Origin: Spirochaetaceae bacterium
Lineage (GTDB): Bacteria > Spirochaetota > Spirochaetia > SZUA-6 > Fen-1364
Length of the DNA: 31,574 bases
Direction of reading: 5' to 3'
Assembly: GCA_003141795.1 (NCBI GenBank)
Contig: PLNO01000160.1
Location: 3,379-34,952, forward strand
Shown: piece after piece, positions 15,998 to 25,172 of the stretch
How the letters are laid out: the number at the start of each line of letters is the position of its first letter
Position numbering within the stretch: the stretch's first letter is position 1
The notes under the pieces: generated by a model
Databases searched by the model: none
The model's input: the letters and a program-made list of their open reading frames with translations, nothing else
Told to the model about the DNA's origin: nothing
Translations under genes and position numbers: made by a program

Positions 15998-16756
15998 ATG
16001 AAGAAGCGCGCCAAGGCGGTCAGACAGACCTCGATCGATGTAGCCTTGAACATGATCGAGCTCTTTTCCGCCGAGAAACGCGAGCTGGGCATTTCGGAAA
16101 TGTCCGAGCTGCTCGGAAAGAAGGTGAGCACCCTCCACAGGACGGCCACCGTTCTCAAGAACCGCGGCTATATCGAGCAACCGATCAAGCGGGGGAAATA
16201 CCGACTGGGCCTCAAGGTTTTCGAGCTCGGCTGCGTCTACGAAAACCAGAGCGACGTGATGAAGGAAGCCCAGGTGCGGCTGCAACGGCTCGCTGAGGCC
16301 ACCTCTGAGACGATCAACCTCGCCGTCCTGGATCAGGGGATGAGGGAGATCGCTTATATATTGAAGATCGACAGCTCGTACGTCGTGAAGACCGACATCC
16401 AGATCGGGACGAAGCTTTTTGCCCATTGCACGGCGCTCGGCAAGGTCCTTCTTGCCCACCTCGACCAGCAACTGTTTGACGGCCTCTTCCCGCCGCATTC
16501 GGAGCTGCCCACGTATACGCAGAAGTCCATCTCGACCGCCAATGAGCTCCGTGTCGAGCTCGCCCGGATCCGGGAGAAGGGCTTTGCCCTCGACGTGGAG
16601 GAGTTCAGGAAAGAGGTCGTCTGCATCGCCATGCCGTATCGAGACATGAACAGGAAGGTGGTCGCCGCCATCAGCGTCACCGGGCCGGCCTACCGCATGA
16701 CCCCCGCGCGTGTGGAAGAAGTCACCAGGATCATGTTCGACGTTCTCTCTTCGTAG
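15998..16756 (+). CDS. IclR-family transcriptional regulator
   Basis: The 252-residue protein has the IclR layout. The N-terminal winged helix-turn-helix (about 10-75) contains [40 protein letters not shown] and [11 protein letters not shown]. The C-terminal effector-binding domain (about 80-250) contains [17 protein letters not shown] and [20 protein letters not shown], the family's ligand-pocket region. IclR proteins usually control catabolic operons next to them. It follows the TIM-barrel gene by four bases and converges on the methyltransferase/transport operon, so it probably controls both promoters in response to the imported substrate or a breakdown product. The ribosome site is weak (AGAGAA), which suggests coupling to the upstream gene. 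Its 3' end overlaps the convergent panB remnant by 26 bases. Confidence 0.92.
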   Translation: MKKRAKAVRQTSIDVALNMIELFSAEKRELGISEMSELLGKKVSTLHRTATVLKNRGYIEQPIKRGKYRLGLKVFELGCVYENQSDVMKEAQVRLQRLAEATSETINLAVLDQGMREIAYILKIDSSYVVKTDIQIGTKLFAHCTALGKVLLAHLDQQLFDGLFPPHSELPTYTQKSISTANELRVELARIREKGFALDVEEFRKEVVCIAMPYRDMNRKVVAAISVTGPAYRMTPARVEEVTRIMFDVLSS

Positions 16757-16924
16757 AGGGATCAGCTCTCGGGGACACGGCGACGTCGTAGGACTTCTTC
16801 ACGAACTTCGGCGTGAAGGCCTGGAACTGGCCGATCAGGTCCGAGACGATCAGGAGCTGTCCGTCGCATCCAGGACCGGCCCCGATGGAGAGGGCGGGAA
16901 TTGTGAGCGTCTCCTTTCCGCGCG
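16731..16924 (-). pseudogene. panB: Ketopantoate hydroxymethyltransferase (PanB) C-terminal remnant
   Basis: Directly after the methyltransferase stop, the minus strand reads [20 protein letters not shown], then [20 protein letters not shown] and KSYDV. This is the C-terminal signature of PanB (IGAGPxCDGQ and FTPKFVK). About 60 residues remain of a protein normally near 260-290, with no start codon and a TGA at 16731-16733. PanB uses methylene-tetrahydrofolate to hydroxymethylate 2-ketoisovalerate in pantothenate synthesis. The fragment lies in the operon direction, so a panB-like gene may once have been the last gene of this operon, or a deletion brought the fragment here. Confidence 0.8.
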
Positions 16925-18388
16925 TTACGCGCGGCTCTGCTCGTACCGCTTCACGATCTTTCGGACTTCCTTCTTGACGTCATCGGCCAGGCCCTGCGGC
17001 TGATGGTTCTTCAATAGCTCCCGGGCCCTGGTTTGAGCCCTGTCGCGAAGCGTGGTGCTGCCCGCCTCTACCCACCTCTCCTGGATGTTGCGGTCGACGA
17101 TCGTCGGTGACCAGATTTCTTCCTTGAATCTGTTCAGCGTGAGGTCGGTGGCCAGGAAATCCCCTTCGGGCCCGACTTCATCGATGAGGTCCACGGCGAG
17201 TGATTCCTTGTCCAGGGCGAAGCTCTTGAGGAACCGTTTGGTCTCGGAGATCTGCTCGTCGCAGATCGTGAGCTGCTCCAGGGAGGAGGTCATGCCCGAG
17301 GCGAGGTAGCCGACATCGTGGATCAGGTTGCCGCCCGCCATGGCCGCGTAGATCAGAGATGTCGCGCTCTCCATGGAGGCCTGTTGATCGGGGATCTGCG
17401 AATCGCTGAATCCGCCCGCGTTGAAGACCGGTATCCCGAGGAACTCGCCGAGCTCCTTACGCACGCAGAGGCTCAACATCGTCTCGGGAGCGCTGTAGGA
17501 GTAGACAGTCGTGCGCATATCGAGCGTCGTGGGGCCACCGCCGAAGACGAGTGTCGCGCCCTTCTTCACCTGCTGCACGAGAACGAGCGCGGTGAGGTAT
17601 TCCGCCATGTTCAGGACGAAGCTCCCGCCGAGCGTCACAGGGCTTGCTGCACCGATCGAAGGGGTGGGGGCGTAGAGAACCGGGATGCCCTTCTCCGTGC
17701 AGAAGATGAGCTTGTCGAGGGAATGGCCCGCGTGTTTGAGGGGCGAATGGGGCTGCTCGTACAGGATGAAGAACGGGTTCTGGCGGAATTTCGTTTCCCC
17801 TCCGCTGACCGCGCAGGCAATCTCGTAGATGGCCTTGAGCCCTTCGAGGTCGGGCGCGGTTGCCGTGATGGGCTTGGTCGAATTGTTGACCATCGCCTCG
17901 AAATGGCACGCGTCCGCGGTCTTGGAGGGGACATCGTTTGCCAGCGCGAAGGACATGAGGAAATCGATGTTCGGCAGGGCATCCCCCAGCCGCGCGGCCC
18001 GCTCAACGTCGGCGAGGACGCTCGTCCGCCGTTCCCGGGTCTCGAGGTCTATGGTATTCGGGTTGTCCGAGCCGGGGCCGAAGTAGACATTGTCCCCTTC
18101 GAGAAGGATCTTCCGCTTTCCCGTTCTATCCGACAGGACCTCCCGCTTTCCCGCCGTGGCGACCGCGTTCTCCACGATGCCCGACGGTATCCGTACGAGG
18201 TGGTCATCGACGACGTCGGCGCCCGCCTGCTTCATCAGGGCGATGGCCTGCGGCGAGTAGAGCCGTGCTCCCGTTCTCTCCAGGACTTCCAGCGCGGAAT
18301 TGTAGATGACTCTCCTCTGTTTGTCCGAGAGCACCCTGAGCTTCGGCCTCTCCCAGTAGCTGAACTGTGCGTTGACGTCCACCTTCAT
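16925..18388 (-). CDS. MttB-family (non-pyrrolysine) amine methyltransferase
   Basis: The 487-residue protein belongs to the trimethylamine methyltransferase (MttB) superfamily, TIM-barrel enzymes that move a methyl group from a quaternary or tertiary amine to a corrinoid protein. Recognisable segments are [53 protein letters not shown] and [20 protein letters not shown]. The frame has no in-frame TAG, so it is of the non-pyrrolysine kind, like glycine betaine methyltransferase MtgB. The start at 18388 overlaps the stop of the ABC ATPase gene as ATGA, with AAGGAGGT directly before it, so it is translationally coupled to transport. No corrinoid protein or reductive activase is in the window, so the acceptor must be encoded elsewhere. 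The substrate is unknown; a betaine or other methylated amine is likely. Confidence 0.88.
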   Translation of the reverse strand: MKVDVNAQFSYWERPKLRVLSDKQRRVIYNSALEVLERTGARLYSPQAIALMKQAGADVVDDHLVRIPSGIVENAVATAGKREVLSDRTGKRKILLEGDNVYFGPGSDNPNTIDLETRERRTSVLADVERAARLGDALPNIDFLMSFALANDVPSKTADACHFEAMVNNSTKPITATAPDLEGLKAIYEIACAVSGGETKFRQNPFFILYEQPHSPLKHAGHSLDKLIFCTEKGIPVLYAPTPSIGAASPVTLGGSFVLNMAEYLTALVLVQQVKKGATLVFGGGPTTLDMRTTVYSYSAPETMLSLCVRKELGEFLGIPVFNAGGFSDSQIPDQQASMESATSLIYAAMAGGNLIHDVGYLASGMTSSLEQLTICDEQISETKRFLKSFALDKESLAVDLIDEVGPEGDFLATDLTLNRFKEEIWSPTIVDRNIQERWVEAGSTTLRDRAQTRARELLKNHQPQGLADDVKKEVRKIVKRYEQSRA

Positions 18389-20472
18389 ACCTCCTTGAAT
18401 ACGGGCTTCATTCGTTTCAATTCTTCCAGCGGAATGTGGCAGCATATCGAATGGTCATGGTCGCCGTCCGTCATGACGGCGGGCGGCTCGACTGTCTCGC
18501 AGATTGCCCCGATTTTTCGCGGGCAGCGCGTGTGGAATCGGCACCCCTTCGGGATGTCGCGCGCGCTGGGGACCGCTCCCCCCAGGTGTATCCGCTCCTG
18601 CGTCGCGTCGGTCCGGACAACGGACAGGGAGGAGAGCAGGGCTTCCGTATAGGGGTGGTACGGGGGAGAGAGGACCTTCGCCTTCGGTCCGTATTCGACG
18701 ATCGTGCCGAGGTACATGACTGCCATGGTGTCGCAGAGGTAGCTGACGACCCCCAGGGCATGGGAGATGAAGAGGTACGTCGTTCCCTTCTGCTTCTGGA
18801 GATCCAGCAGAAGGTTGATGATCGATGCCTGGATGGAAACATCGAGGCTCGACGTCGGCTCGTCGCAGAGGATGAGGTCGGGATTGCTCGCGAAGGCGCG
18901 TGCGATCGCTATTCGTTGCTTCTGGCCTCCACTTATCTGATCGGGATAGCGATCGAGGAACTCGCACCCCAGGTTGACCGATTCCAGCAGCTCTTCCGCC
19001 TTGCGCTCCGCATCCCGCTTGCCGACACCGGTGAGCCTGATGGGTCGCACGATGGCCTGCCGGATGGTCTGGCGCGGGTTCAGCGTCGACCGAGGATCCT
19101 GGAACACGACCTGGATGCGGCGCGTCATCTCCCGTCCCCGCTTTCCGATGGGTGCGGAGATGTCCCTGTCATCGAACACCATGCTGCCCCCCGAGGAGGG
19201 CTCGAGGCCCGCAATCACGCGCAGAAGAGTGCTCTTCCCGCAGCCGCTCTCACCGACGAGCCCGAGGGTGGATTGTCGCGGCAGCTCGAGTGAGACGTCG
19301 TCGACTGCCCGGATTTTTCCCGCGGCCCCGCGGGAGAACAGGGAGGCGATGTCTCCATACTGCTTGCGGACGTGGGACAGGGACAGCAACGACCCGGCAA
19401 CGCTCCCCTGGCTGAAGTCCTCGCACTCGGGCCGCCCGGGCTCTTCAACGCACGAGGCTGCCGCACGCTCGCTGGCGTCGATCTCCGCCGTGAAGTGGCA
19501 CCGGACGAATCTCTGGCCTTCGTAGGGCTGGTCGACGGGGTCTTCCCTGCCGCACATGTCCTTGCTGAAAGAGCAGCGGGGAGAAAAAGCGCATCCCTTC
19601 GGCATGCTGTTCAGCTCCGCGACCGTTCCCGCGATGGGTGTGAGGCGCCTCTTGCTCTTGTCCAGAAGGACCTCCGGGATGCAGCGCAGGAGGCCCCGTG
19701 TATAGGGATGCTTCGGGGAGCAGATGATGTCCTGGATATATCCGCCTTCCACGAACCTGCCGCCGTACATCACCCCGACCCTGTCGGAAACCTTGTACAC
19801 CACGCCCAGGTCGTGAGTGATGTAGAGGGTCGTCGCGCTGAAATCGTTCTTCAGATCGTTCAGCATGTCGAGGATGTTCGCTTCGGTGGTCACGTCGAGA
19901 TTCGTCGTCGGCTCGTCGAGGATGAGGAGGTCGGGCTTCATGATGAAGGCCATGGCGATGCACACGCGCTGGCGCATCCCGCCGGACAGCTGATGGGGAT
20001 AGCGATCCGCCACCATTTCCGGGTCGGCGATCTGCAGACGCGACAGCATGGCCACTGCCTGACGAAGGGCCGCCTTTCTCGAGGCTCCTTCGTGCACCTG
20101 GAGTATCTCACCTATCTGGACGCCGATCTTCAGCGAAGGGTTCAGAGCCGCTGTCGGGTCCTGATAGATCATCGCGATCTTTCTTCCCCAGATGTGACGC
20201 ATCTCCGACCGCCGCTTTTTCAGCAGGTCCTCTCCGTTGAAGAGGATCCGTCCGTGCGTGACCGCGGCGTTCCGCTCGAGGTAGCCCATGATGGCGAACG
20301 CGAGAGTGCTCTTCCCGCAGCCGGATTCGCCGACGACGCCGAATGTTTCGTTCCGCTTCAGGCTGAGGTTGAGGTTGCGGATGGCGCGGAGCGTGCCGAA
20401 ACGGGTCGTATAGCAGACCTCGAGGTCCTGGATTTCGAGTATGTCATCCATGGTCTGCCCCGTTTCCCGCAT
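18385..20472 (-). CDS. Fused dipeptide/oligopeptide-type ABC importer ATPase (DppD-DppF fusion)
   Basis: Two complete ABC ATPase halves lie in one 695-residue chain, where most systems encode two proteins. Half one has Walker A GESGCGKST at 48-56, signature LSGGMRQR and Walker B LLILDEPTTNLD. Half two has GESGCGKST, signature ISGGQKQR and LILCDEPTSSLD. Each half ends with the oligo_HPY cysteine motif of peptide importers (GCAFSPRCSFSKDMC and GCRFHTRCPRKIGAIC). The protein energises the two permeases encoded just upstream. The ATG at 20472 overlaps the permease stop (TGATG); an ATG at 20451 is an alternative start. The 3' end overlaps the methyltransferase start by four bases. Confidence 0.93.
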   Translation of the reverse strand: MRETGQTMDDILEIQDLEVCYTTRFGTLRAIRNLNLSLKRNETFGVVGESGCGKSTLAFAIMGYLERNAAVTHGRILFNGEDLLKKRRSEMRHIWGRKIAMIYQDPTAALNPSLKIGVQIGEILQVHEGASRKAALRQAVAMLSRLQIADPEMVADRYPHQLSGGMRQRVCIAMAFIMKPDLLILDEPTTNLDVTTEANILDMLNDLKNDFSATTLYITHDLGVVYKVSDRVGVMYGGRFVEGGYIQDIICSPKHPYTRGLLRCIPEVLLDKSKRRLTPIAGTVAELNSMPKGCAFSPRCSFSKDMCGREDPVDQPYEGQRFVRCHFTAEIDASERAAASCVEEPGRPECEDFSQGSVAGSLLSLSHVRKQYGDIASLFSRGAAGKIRAVDDVSLELPRQSTLGLVGESGCGKSTLLRVIAGLEPSSGGSMVFDDRDISAPIGKRGREMTRRIQVVFQDPRSTLNPRQTIRQAIVRPIRLTGVGKRDAERKAEELLESVNLGCEFLDRYPDQISGGQKQRIAIARAFASNPDLILCDEPTSSLDVSIQASIINLLLDLQKQKGTTYLFISHALGVVSYLCDTMAVMYLGTIVEYGPKAKVLSPPYHPYTEALLSSLSVVRTDATQERIHLGGAVPSARDIPKGCRFHTRCPRKIGAICETVEPPAVMTDGDHDHSICCHIPLEELKRMKPVFKEV

Positions 20473-21395
20473 CACAGGTCGCCATTTTCAAGCTTCCGTA
20501 TCGCGTCGCTGAGGAAGTTCACTGCCACGGTGAGGCTCGCTATCGCGAGGGCGGGAAAGACGGCCATCCATGGCGCCGTGGTGATGTAGGCCTGGGCATC
20601 GCTCATCATGAGGCCCCAGTCGGGCGTCGGAGGCTGGACTCCGAGACCGAGGAAACCGAGGGAGGCGCTCGTAAAAATCGCGTAGCCGAATCGTACCGCC
20701 GCCTCCACACCCAGCGGGCCGAGCGTATTCGGGAATATCTCGACGAACATTATGTAGAGAGCGCTTTCTCCGCGCACTTTCGCCGCTTCGACGAACTCCT
20801 TGGTCTTGAGATCGAGCACCACGCTCCTGACCACGCGTGCGATGCGGGGAAAGAAGACGATCGCTATGACGATCACCACCCCGATGAAGCTCGGACCCAT
20901 GATCCCGAGCATGAGCATCGCGAAGAGGAGGGAAGGGAACGACATGAGGATGTCGGTGAACCTCATGATGAGCTCGTCCAGCGCTCCGCCGACGTAGCCT
21001 GACAGGAGTCCGACGAAGGTCCCGATCAGGAGGCTGAGGAGCGTCGAGGAGGCCGAGAGCAGAAAGACGCTCCGGCTTCCCACGACGATCCGGCTGAACT
21101 CGTCCCGTCCGTAGCGGTCGGTGCCGAAGATGTGCTGGAGGGTGGGGGCCTGGAATCTGGCGCCCAGGTCGTGCTTCGTCGGGCTGTACGGTGCGATGAC
21201 GGGGCCGACGATCGACATGAGGAGCCAGAACACGAGGATGATCATGCTGATAAGGGCGACCCGGGAGGCGCAGAGTCTTCGGATCGTGCTCCCGAAGCTC
21301 CGTAGAGAGCTCCCCAGCGCAAGGAAGAACTGTCGAAGCCGGGAGACTTCGTTTTCCGGACACGCGGTAGTGGGTGCGCCGTTGATGGTGTTCAT
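20472..21395 (-). CDS. ABC importer permease, DppC type
   Basis: The 307-residue permease has the OppC/DppC layout. A leading membrane helix (VALISMIILVFWLLMSIVGP) is followed by the DLGARFQAPTLQHIFGTDRYGRDEFSR signature region and then about five more helices. The EAA coupling loop reads EFVEAAKVRGESALYIMFVE. The C-terminal GLGVQPPTPDWGLMMSDAQ is typical of the family. It sits in the cytoplasmic membrane and pairs with the DppB-type protein. GAAGGG precedes the start, only four bases after the dppB-like stop, and its own stop overlaps the ATPase start. Confidence 0.93.
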   Translation of the reverse strand: MNTINGAPTTACPENEVSRLRQFFLALGSSLRSFGSTIRRLCASRVALISMIILVFWLLMSIVGPVIAPYSPTKHDLGARFQAPTLQHIFGTDRYGRDEFSRIVVGSRSVFLLSASSTLLSLLIGTFVGLLSGYVGGALDELIMRFTDILMSFPSLLFAMLMLGIMGPSFIGVVIVIAIVFFPRIARVVRSVVLDLKTKEFVEAAKVRGESALYIMFVEIFPNTLGPLGVEAAVRFGYAIFTSASLGFLGLGVQPPTPDWGLMMSDAQAYITTAPWMAVFPALAIASLTVAVNFLSDAIRKLENGDL

Positions 21396-21399
21396 CCCT

Positions 21400-22344
21400 T
21401 CAGTACCTGATCCGTGGGTTCAGGAGCGCATAGACGATGTCCGCCAGGAGGTTGAGGACGAGATACGCGGCGGCCATCAGGAGAACGACGTCCTCGATGA
21501 GCGGGACGTCCCTCTGTTGGATGGCGAAGAGCACGAGGCTCCCCAAACCCGGGAAGCCGAACACGGACTCCACGATGATGATCCCGCCGAACAGCCATCC
21601 GATGTTCATGGCGATGATGGTCACCGAGGGCAGCAGGGCGTTTTTGAGGATGTGCCGTGTGTTTACAAGACGGGGCGGCAGTCCCTTGAGGATCGCGCTC
21701 CGTGCATAGTTCGACCGGGACGACTCGATGACGCTCGCCCTCACCATCCGTGCCACATACCCCAGAAGGACAAGGGAAACCGTCGTGACGGGCAGGATGA
21801 GGAGGGTGAGCTGTCGGAAGAGGCTCACATGAGAGTTGATGGAGCTGGCCGCGGGCAGCCATTTCAACCAGACGCTGAAAACGAGCATGAGGAATGTGGC
21901 CGAGATGAACTCGGGAAGGGAGATGGCGATCAGCGATATGGTGGAGATGACGCTGTCAGGCCATTTGTCTTCCTTGAGCCCGGCAACGACGCCCATGAGC
22001 AGGGAGAGCGGGACGAGGAGAATCGTCGATGCCGCGGCGAGGAACAGGGAGTTCCTGCCTCTTCGCACGATGAGGTCAGCGATTCCCACGCCCTGCATGG
22101 AAAGGGAGTCTCCCAGGTTCCCGCTGAGCACGCCGCCTATCCAGTGCGCGTAGCGGACGTAGGCCGGGTTCATCAGACCGAGGCGTTCGCGGAGGGCCGC
22201 AAGGGCGTCGGGTGTGACGTTCTGGCCGAGGATCATCTGGGCGACGTCGCCGGGGATGATCTCGGTGATGAGAAAAATGATGATCGAAGCAGCGAAGAGC
22301 GACACGAGAATGAGGAGGAGCCTTTTCAGCAGGTATCGCACCAT
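21400..22344 (-). CDS. ABC importer permease, DppB type
   Basis: The 314-residue protein starts MVRYLLKRLLLILVSLFAAS, the usual first membrane helix of OppB/DppB permeases. The periplasmic loop PGDVAQMILGQNVTPDALAA and RLGLMNPAYVRYAHWIGGVL follow, then about five further helices. The EAA-type loop reads NYARSAILKGLPPRLVNTRH, and the end GLGSLVLFAIQQRDVPLIED is typical. It forms the transmembrane channel with the DppC-type partner encoded next. A 67-base gap containing a strong stem-loop separates it from the binding-protein gene upstream. Confidence 0.93.
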   Translation of the reverse strand: MVRYLLKRLLLILVSLFAASIIIFLITEIIPGDVAQMILGQNVTPDALAALRERLGLMNPAYVRYAHWIGGVLSGNLGDSLSMQGVGIADLIVRRGRNSLFLAAASTILLVPLSLLMGVVAGLKEDKWPDSVISTISLIAISLPEFISATFLMLVFSVWLKWLPAASSINSHVSLFRQLTLLILPVTTVSLVLLGYVARMVRASVIESSRSNYARSAILKGLPPRLVNTRHILKNALLPSVTIIAMNIGWLFGGIIIVESVFGFPGLGSLVLFAIQQRDVPLIEDVVLLMAAAYLVLNLLADIVYALLNPRIRY

Positions 22345-22366
22345 CGTCGGTCTGTTCCTTTGAAGG

Positions 22367-22399
22367 GACTCCCCCCGGCCCCGCGGGCCGGAGGGAGTC
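22367..22399 (-). terminator. Intercistronic stem-loop between binding-protein and permease genes
   Basis: GACTCCCCCCGGCC (22367-22380) pairs with GGCCGGAGGGAGTC (22386-22399), giving 14 pairs with one mismatch and a 5-base loop. No T-run follows in the direction of transcription. It is best read as an mRNA stabiliser or partial terminator that keeps the binding protein more abundant than the membrane parts, as in many importer operons. Confidence 0.6.
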
Positions 22400-22411
22400 G
22401 GACTTTGCGTG

Positions 22412-23920
22412 CTACTGAGCGAGCTTTATGAAGCGATAATCGTTGATCCAGTTGCGCGTGAGGTAGAAATCCTTGATCCTCTTCGAGGTTGCCCCGAAAT
22501 AGGGCTGGAAGAAGGCGACGATGGAAGGTCCGTCGTCAGCGAGGATCTGCTGGATGTTCTTGAAGTATTCCTTGCGCTTCGCGGTGTCCGTGGTGGACGT
22601 TGCGAGCAGGATGTTCTTGTCCAGTTCCGCGTTGGCATAGTGCCCCTCGTTCCACGGTCCGCCCGTCATGTAGGCGAGCCTCAGGAGCTGGGTCACGTCT
22701 TCCCGATGGCCCCACAGGGTCGCCGTGAGCGTTTCCTTCAGCCAGTGCTTGGCGTAGTAGACGTCGCGCGGCGACGTGCTGATCTCCACGTCGATGCCGG
22801 CGTCCTTGGCCATTTCCTGGAAGGCCAGCGCGACGTCGAGCTCGGGGGGGGTGTTCGAGCTGCAGTACAGGGTGACGCTCAGGGGATTCTTGTCCGTATA
22901 GCCGGCCTGGGCCAGGAGGTCCTTCGCTTTCGCGACATCCCTCTGGCGAACGCCGCCCAGATCGTCGTAGAAGATATGGAAGGGGGCGATGGGGGAGTCG
23001 TTCCCGAGGGACCCCATTCCGAACATCACCGAGTCGAGCATTTTCTGCCTGTCAACGACGAGCTTCATCGCCATGCGCACGCGCGCATCGTTGAAGGGCG
23101 GGATGTCGGTCCGCATGGAGATGGGAACGTGGTGACCGAGCTTGATGTAGAGGCCGGTCGTGGCCGTGTTTGCATTGAGCCTCTTGTACTGGTCAACGCT
23201 GATGTCGGTGACGACGTCGGCCTGTCCGGCTTCCATCATCTTGATTTCGGTCTCGGTGTCGGGGATGAATACCAGCTCGACCTTGTCGACGTACGGCACG
23301 CCGCTGATCCAGTAGTCCTTGTTCGCCTTGAAGACGACCCTCTCCTTGGGGATGAGGGTTTCCACGGCGAATGCGCCGGTGCCGGACGGTTTCGTCTCAG
23401 CGAGCTTGTCGTTGTCGTAGTCGTGGGCGAGCATGGGAGTGTTGTAGTCGAGCAGCTTGAGATTGAAGTCTACGTCGGTCTGGGTGAGGGTGAACCTGAC
23501 GGTGTTCGCGTCCACCTTTTCGATCTTCTGGATGAGGGTCCCGAATACCCCGTTGGGGACCATTCCGAGCTTCTTGTCCAGCCACCTGTTCACCGTATAG
23601 ACCACGTCATCCGCGCTGAAGACGGTTCCGTGATGGAACTTGACTCCCTTGCGCAGCTTCATGGTCCACACTTTCGCGTCGGGCGACACGGTGTAGGACT
23701 CCACGAGGGACGGCTCGACCTTGCCGGACTGTCCGTTGATCCTGAACAGCCAGTCGTAGACGAAGCTGGCGAAGATCGCGCCTGCTCCATCGCCGAGGTA
23801 GCCGGGTGTGAGACGGGCGGGGGGGATGATGACCACCCTTACGGGGGCGCCGCCGGCGGCGAACGCCATCGTCCCCATGCACAGGAGCACAAGCGCCAGG
23901 GCCAGGACTCTCTTCTTCAT
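22412..23920 (-). CDS. Periplasmic substrate-binding protein, family 5 (peptide/nickel type)
   Basis: The 502-residue precursor has a Sec signal peptide (KKRVLALALVLLCMGTMAFA, cleavage near residue 22; no lipobox). It continues as a cluster C (SBP_bac_5) solute receptor. Landmarks are YTVSPDAKVWTMKLRKGVKF, HHGTVFSADDVVYTVNRW, GTGAFAVETLIPKERVVFKA, then ADVVTDISVDQYKRL and DARVRMAMKLVVDRQKML. It delivers ligand to the permease pair encoded downstream. The family binds peptides, but also betaine-like compounds, opines and sugars, so the ligand cannot be read from sequence. The ATG at 23920 has GAGGAGGTGC before it. It starts 25 bases after the aminotransferase stop. Confidence 0.93.
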   Translation of the reverse strand: MKKRVLALALVLLCMGTMAFAAGGAPVRVVIIPPARLTPGYLGDGAGAIFASFVYDWLFRINGQSGKVEPSLVESYTVSPDAKVWTMKLRKGVKFHHGTVFSADDVVYTVNRWLDKKLGMVPNGVFGTLIQKIEKVDANTVRFTLTQTDVDFNLKLLDYNTPMLAHDYDNDKLAETKPSGTGAFAVETLIPKERVVFKANKDYWISGVPYVDKVELVFIPDTETEIKMMEAGQADVVTDISVDQYKRLNANTATTGLYIKLGHHVPISMRTDIPPFNDARVRMAMKLVVDRQKMLDSVMFGMGSLGNDSPIAPFHIFYDDLGGVRQRDVAKAKDLLAQAGYTDKNPLSVTLYCSSNTPPELDVALAFQEMAKDAGIDVEISTSPRDVYYAKHWLKETLTATLWGHREDVTQLLRLAYMTGGPWNEGHYANAELDKNILLATSTTDTAKRKEYFKNIQQILADDGPSIVAFFQPYFGATSKRIKDFYLTRNWINDYRFIKLAQ

Positions 23921-23945
23921 TCCGCACCTCCTCTAGAAACGGCTT

Positions 23946-25115
23946 TCAGAGTTTCTCTATGCCTGCAAGGCTCGAGCCCACGGCGAGCTTCGAGCCTTTT
24001 TTCCTCAGAAAATGCTCGATTCCGAAAAGGACGGGCATGACGTATTCCTTCTCCGCCGTCTGTCCGATGTGGCCGATCCTGATCAGCTTGTTGTACAGCT
24101 CGAAGAGCCCATTGCTGATCTCGATATGGATGTACTCTTTCAGAAATGCAATGAGCTCCGAGACGTCGATCGAGAGGTTGTTCCTGACGGAGGTGACGCC
24201 GTTGGCATAGCACCCTTCCTGCGGGAACAGGGAGAATCCCATGCTCTGCATTCCCTGTCGGGTGGCTTCGGCGATTCTCTGGTGGCGGAGGAGTCGTGCC
24301 TCCCACCCTTCCTCCTCGATCTCCTTAAGGCTTTCAAGGAGGGCAAGGACATTATTCACGGGCATGGTGACGGGCAGGGGATAGACGACGCCTTTGCGGA
24401 TCTCCTTGCCTTCCTGCACTTTTTTCCACAGGAGGAGGTTGAGGAACCAGCCGGTTCCCGTTGCCTTCCTGTCGAGGAGGACGTCCCATCCCGCCTTGCT
24501 CACGCCGACGATCCCGAGCCCGGGCGGCGACTCGAGCCCTTTTTGCGTTGCTGTGGCGCAGATGGAGATGTTCCACTTCTCCATGTCGATTCTTTCAGTC
24601 CCGAATGACGACACCGCGTCGACGGCATACGGGATCCCGTGCTTCCCCGCAACCGCGCCGATCGCTTGAATGGGATTCAGCACGCCCGTCGATGTCTCCA
24701 GGTGGACCACCATGATCAGCTTCACCCCGGGGTTTGCCTGGATTGCCGCCTCGATCATGGCGGTGGTCACAGGCATGCCTTCCTCCGCCCGTACCTCGAT
24801 GATCCGTGCCCCGTACGATGCTGCCTGGTCCCTGACCCTCTGGCCGAAGGTGCCGTTCGTCGCGACGATGACCTCGTCACCGGGGCGGATGAACGTTGCC
24901 GAACAGACCTCGTTCGCGATGCTCCCCGAGCCAGGAAATATGTAGACATTTCCGCCATTGCGCAGCCCAAAGAGGGGACGCAGCTTTTCGATGCATTCGT
25001 TGTACGCGCCGATTGCCTCTTCGCCGTAGTGGGGAATCTGAGGTGAGGCCATGCGGTCAAGAACCGCGGAGCTTACCTGAACAGGACCGGGAACCATGAG
25101 GGTCAAAGGTTTCAT
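23946..25115 (-). CDS. Class V aminotransferase (alanine-glyoxylate/serine-pyruvate type)
   Basis: The 389-residue PLP enzyme resembles alanine:glyoxylate and serine:pyruvate aminotransferases. It begins MKPLTLMVPGPVQVSSAVLD and contains VYIFPGSGSIANEVCSATFI (cofactor phosphate region), KLIMVVHLETSTGVLNPIQA and YAVDAVSSFGTERIDME (Asp that contacts the pyridine ring). The Schiff-base lysine is Lys192 in TATQKGLESPPGLG. It is the first gene after the promoter at 25173-25202. Related cytosolic enzymes act on small amino acids with glyoxylate or pyruvate, and some act on aminoethylphosphonate or taurine. In this operon it probably transaminates the imported compound or its demethylated product (inference). 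Near the C-terminus, KEYVMPVLFGIEHFL is normal for the family, so the gene looks intact. Confidence 0.9.
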   Translation of the reverse strand: MKPLTLMVPGPVQVSSAVLDRMASPQIPHYGEEAIGAYNECIEKLRPLFGLRNGGNVYIFPGSGSIANEVCSATFIRPGDEVIVATNGTFGQRVRDQAASYGARIIEVRAEEGMPVTTAMIEAAIQANPGVKLIMVVHLETSTGVLNPIQAIGAVAGKHGIPYAVDAVSSFGTERIDMEKWNISICATATQKGLESPPGLGIVGVSKAGWDVLLDRKATGTGWFLNLLLWKKVQEGKEIRKGVVYPLPVTMPVNNVLALLESLKEIEEEGWEARLLRHQRIAEATRQGMQSMGFSLFPQEGCYANGVTSVRNNLSIDVSELIAFLKEYIHIEISNGLFELYNKLIRIGHIGQTAEKEYVMPVLFGIEHFLRKKGSKLAVGSSLAGIEKL

Positions 25116-25147
25116 GGACTACCCCCGATTGTATTTTCGACTATGTT

Positions 25148-25159
25148 GAAAACAGTTTC
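25148..25159. promoter_or_regulatory. Candidate IclR operator
   Basis: GAAAACAGTTTC has GAAA/TTTC inverted arms, as in many IclR-type sites, and lies just downstream of the expected transcription start of the aminotransferase operon. The adjoining CTGTCTAT (25159-25166) reads ATAGACAG on the transcribed strand, resembling CATAGAGACA in the U32-like gene leader (15051-15060). Confidence 0.35.
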
Positions 25160-25172
25160 TGTCTATAGAACA

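Noticed and set aside
16925..18388. Pyrrolysine-containing MttB
   Set aside because: The frame contains no internal TAG codon, so pyrrolysine is not needed.
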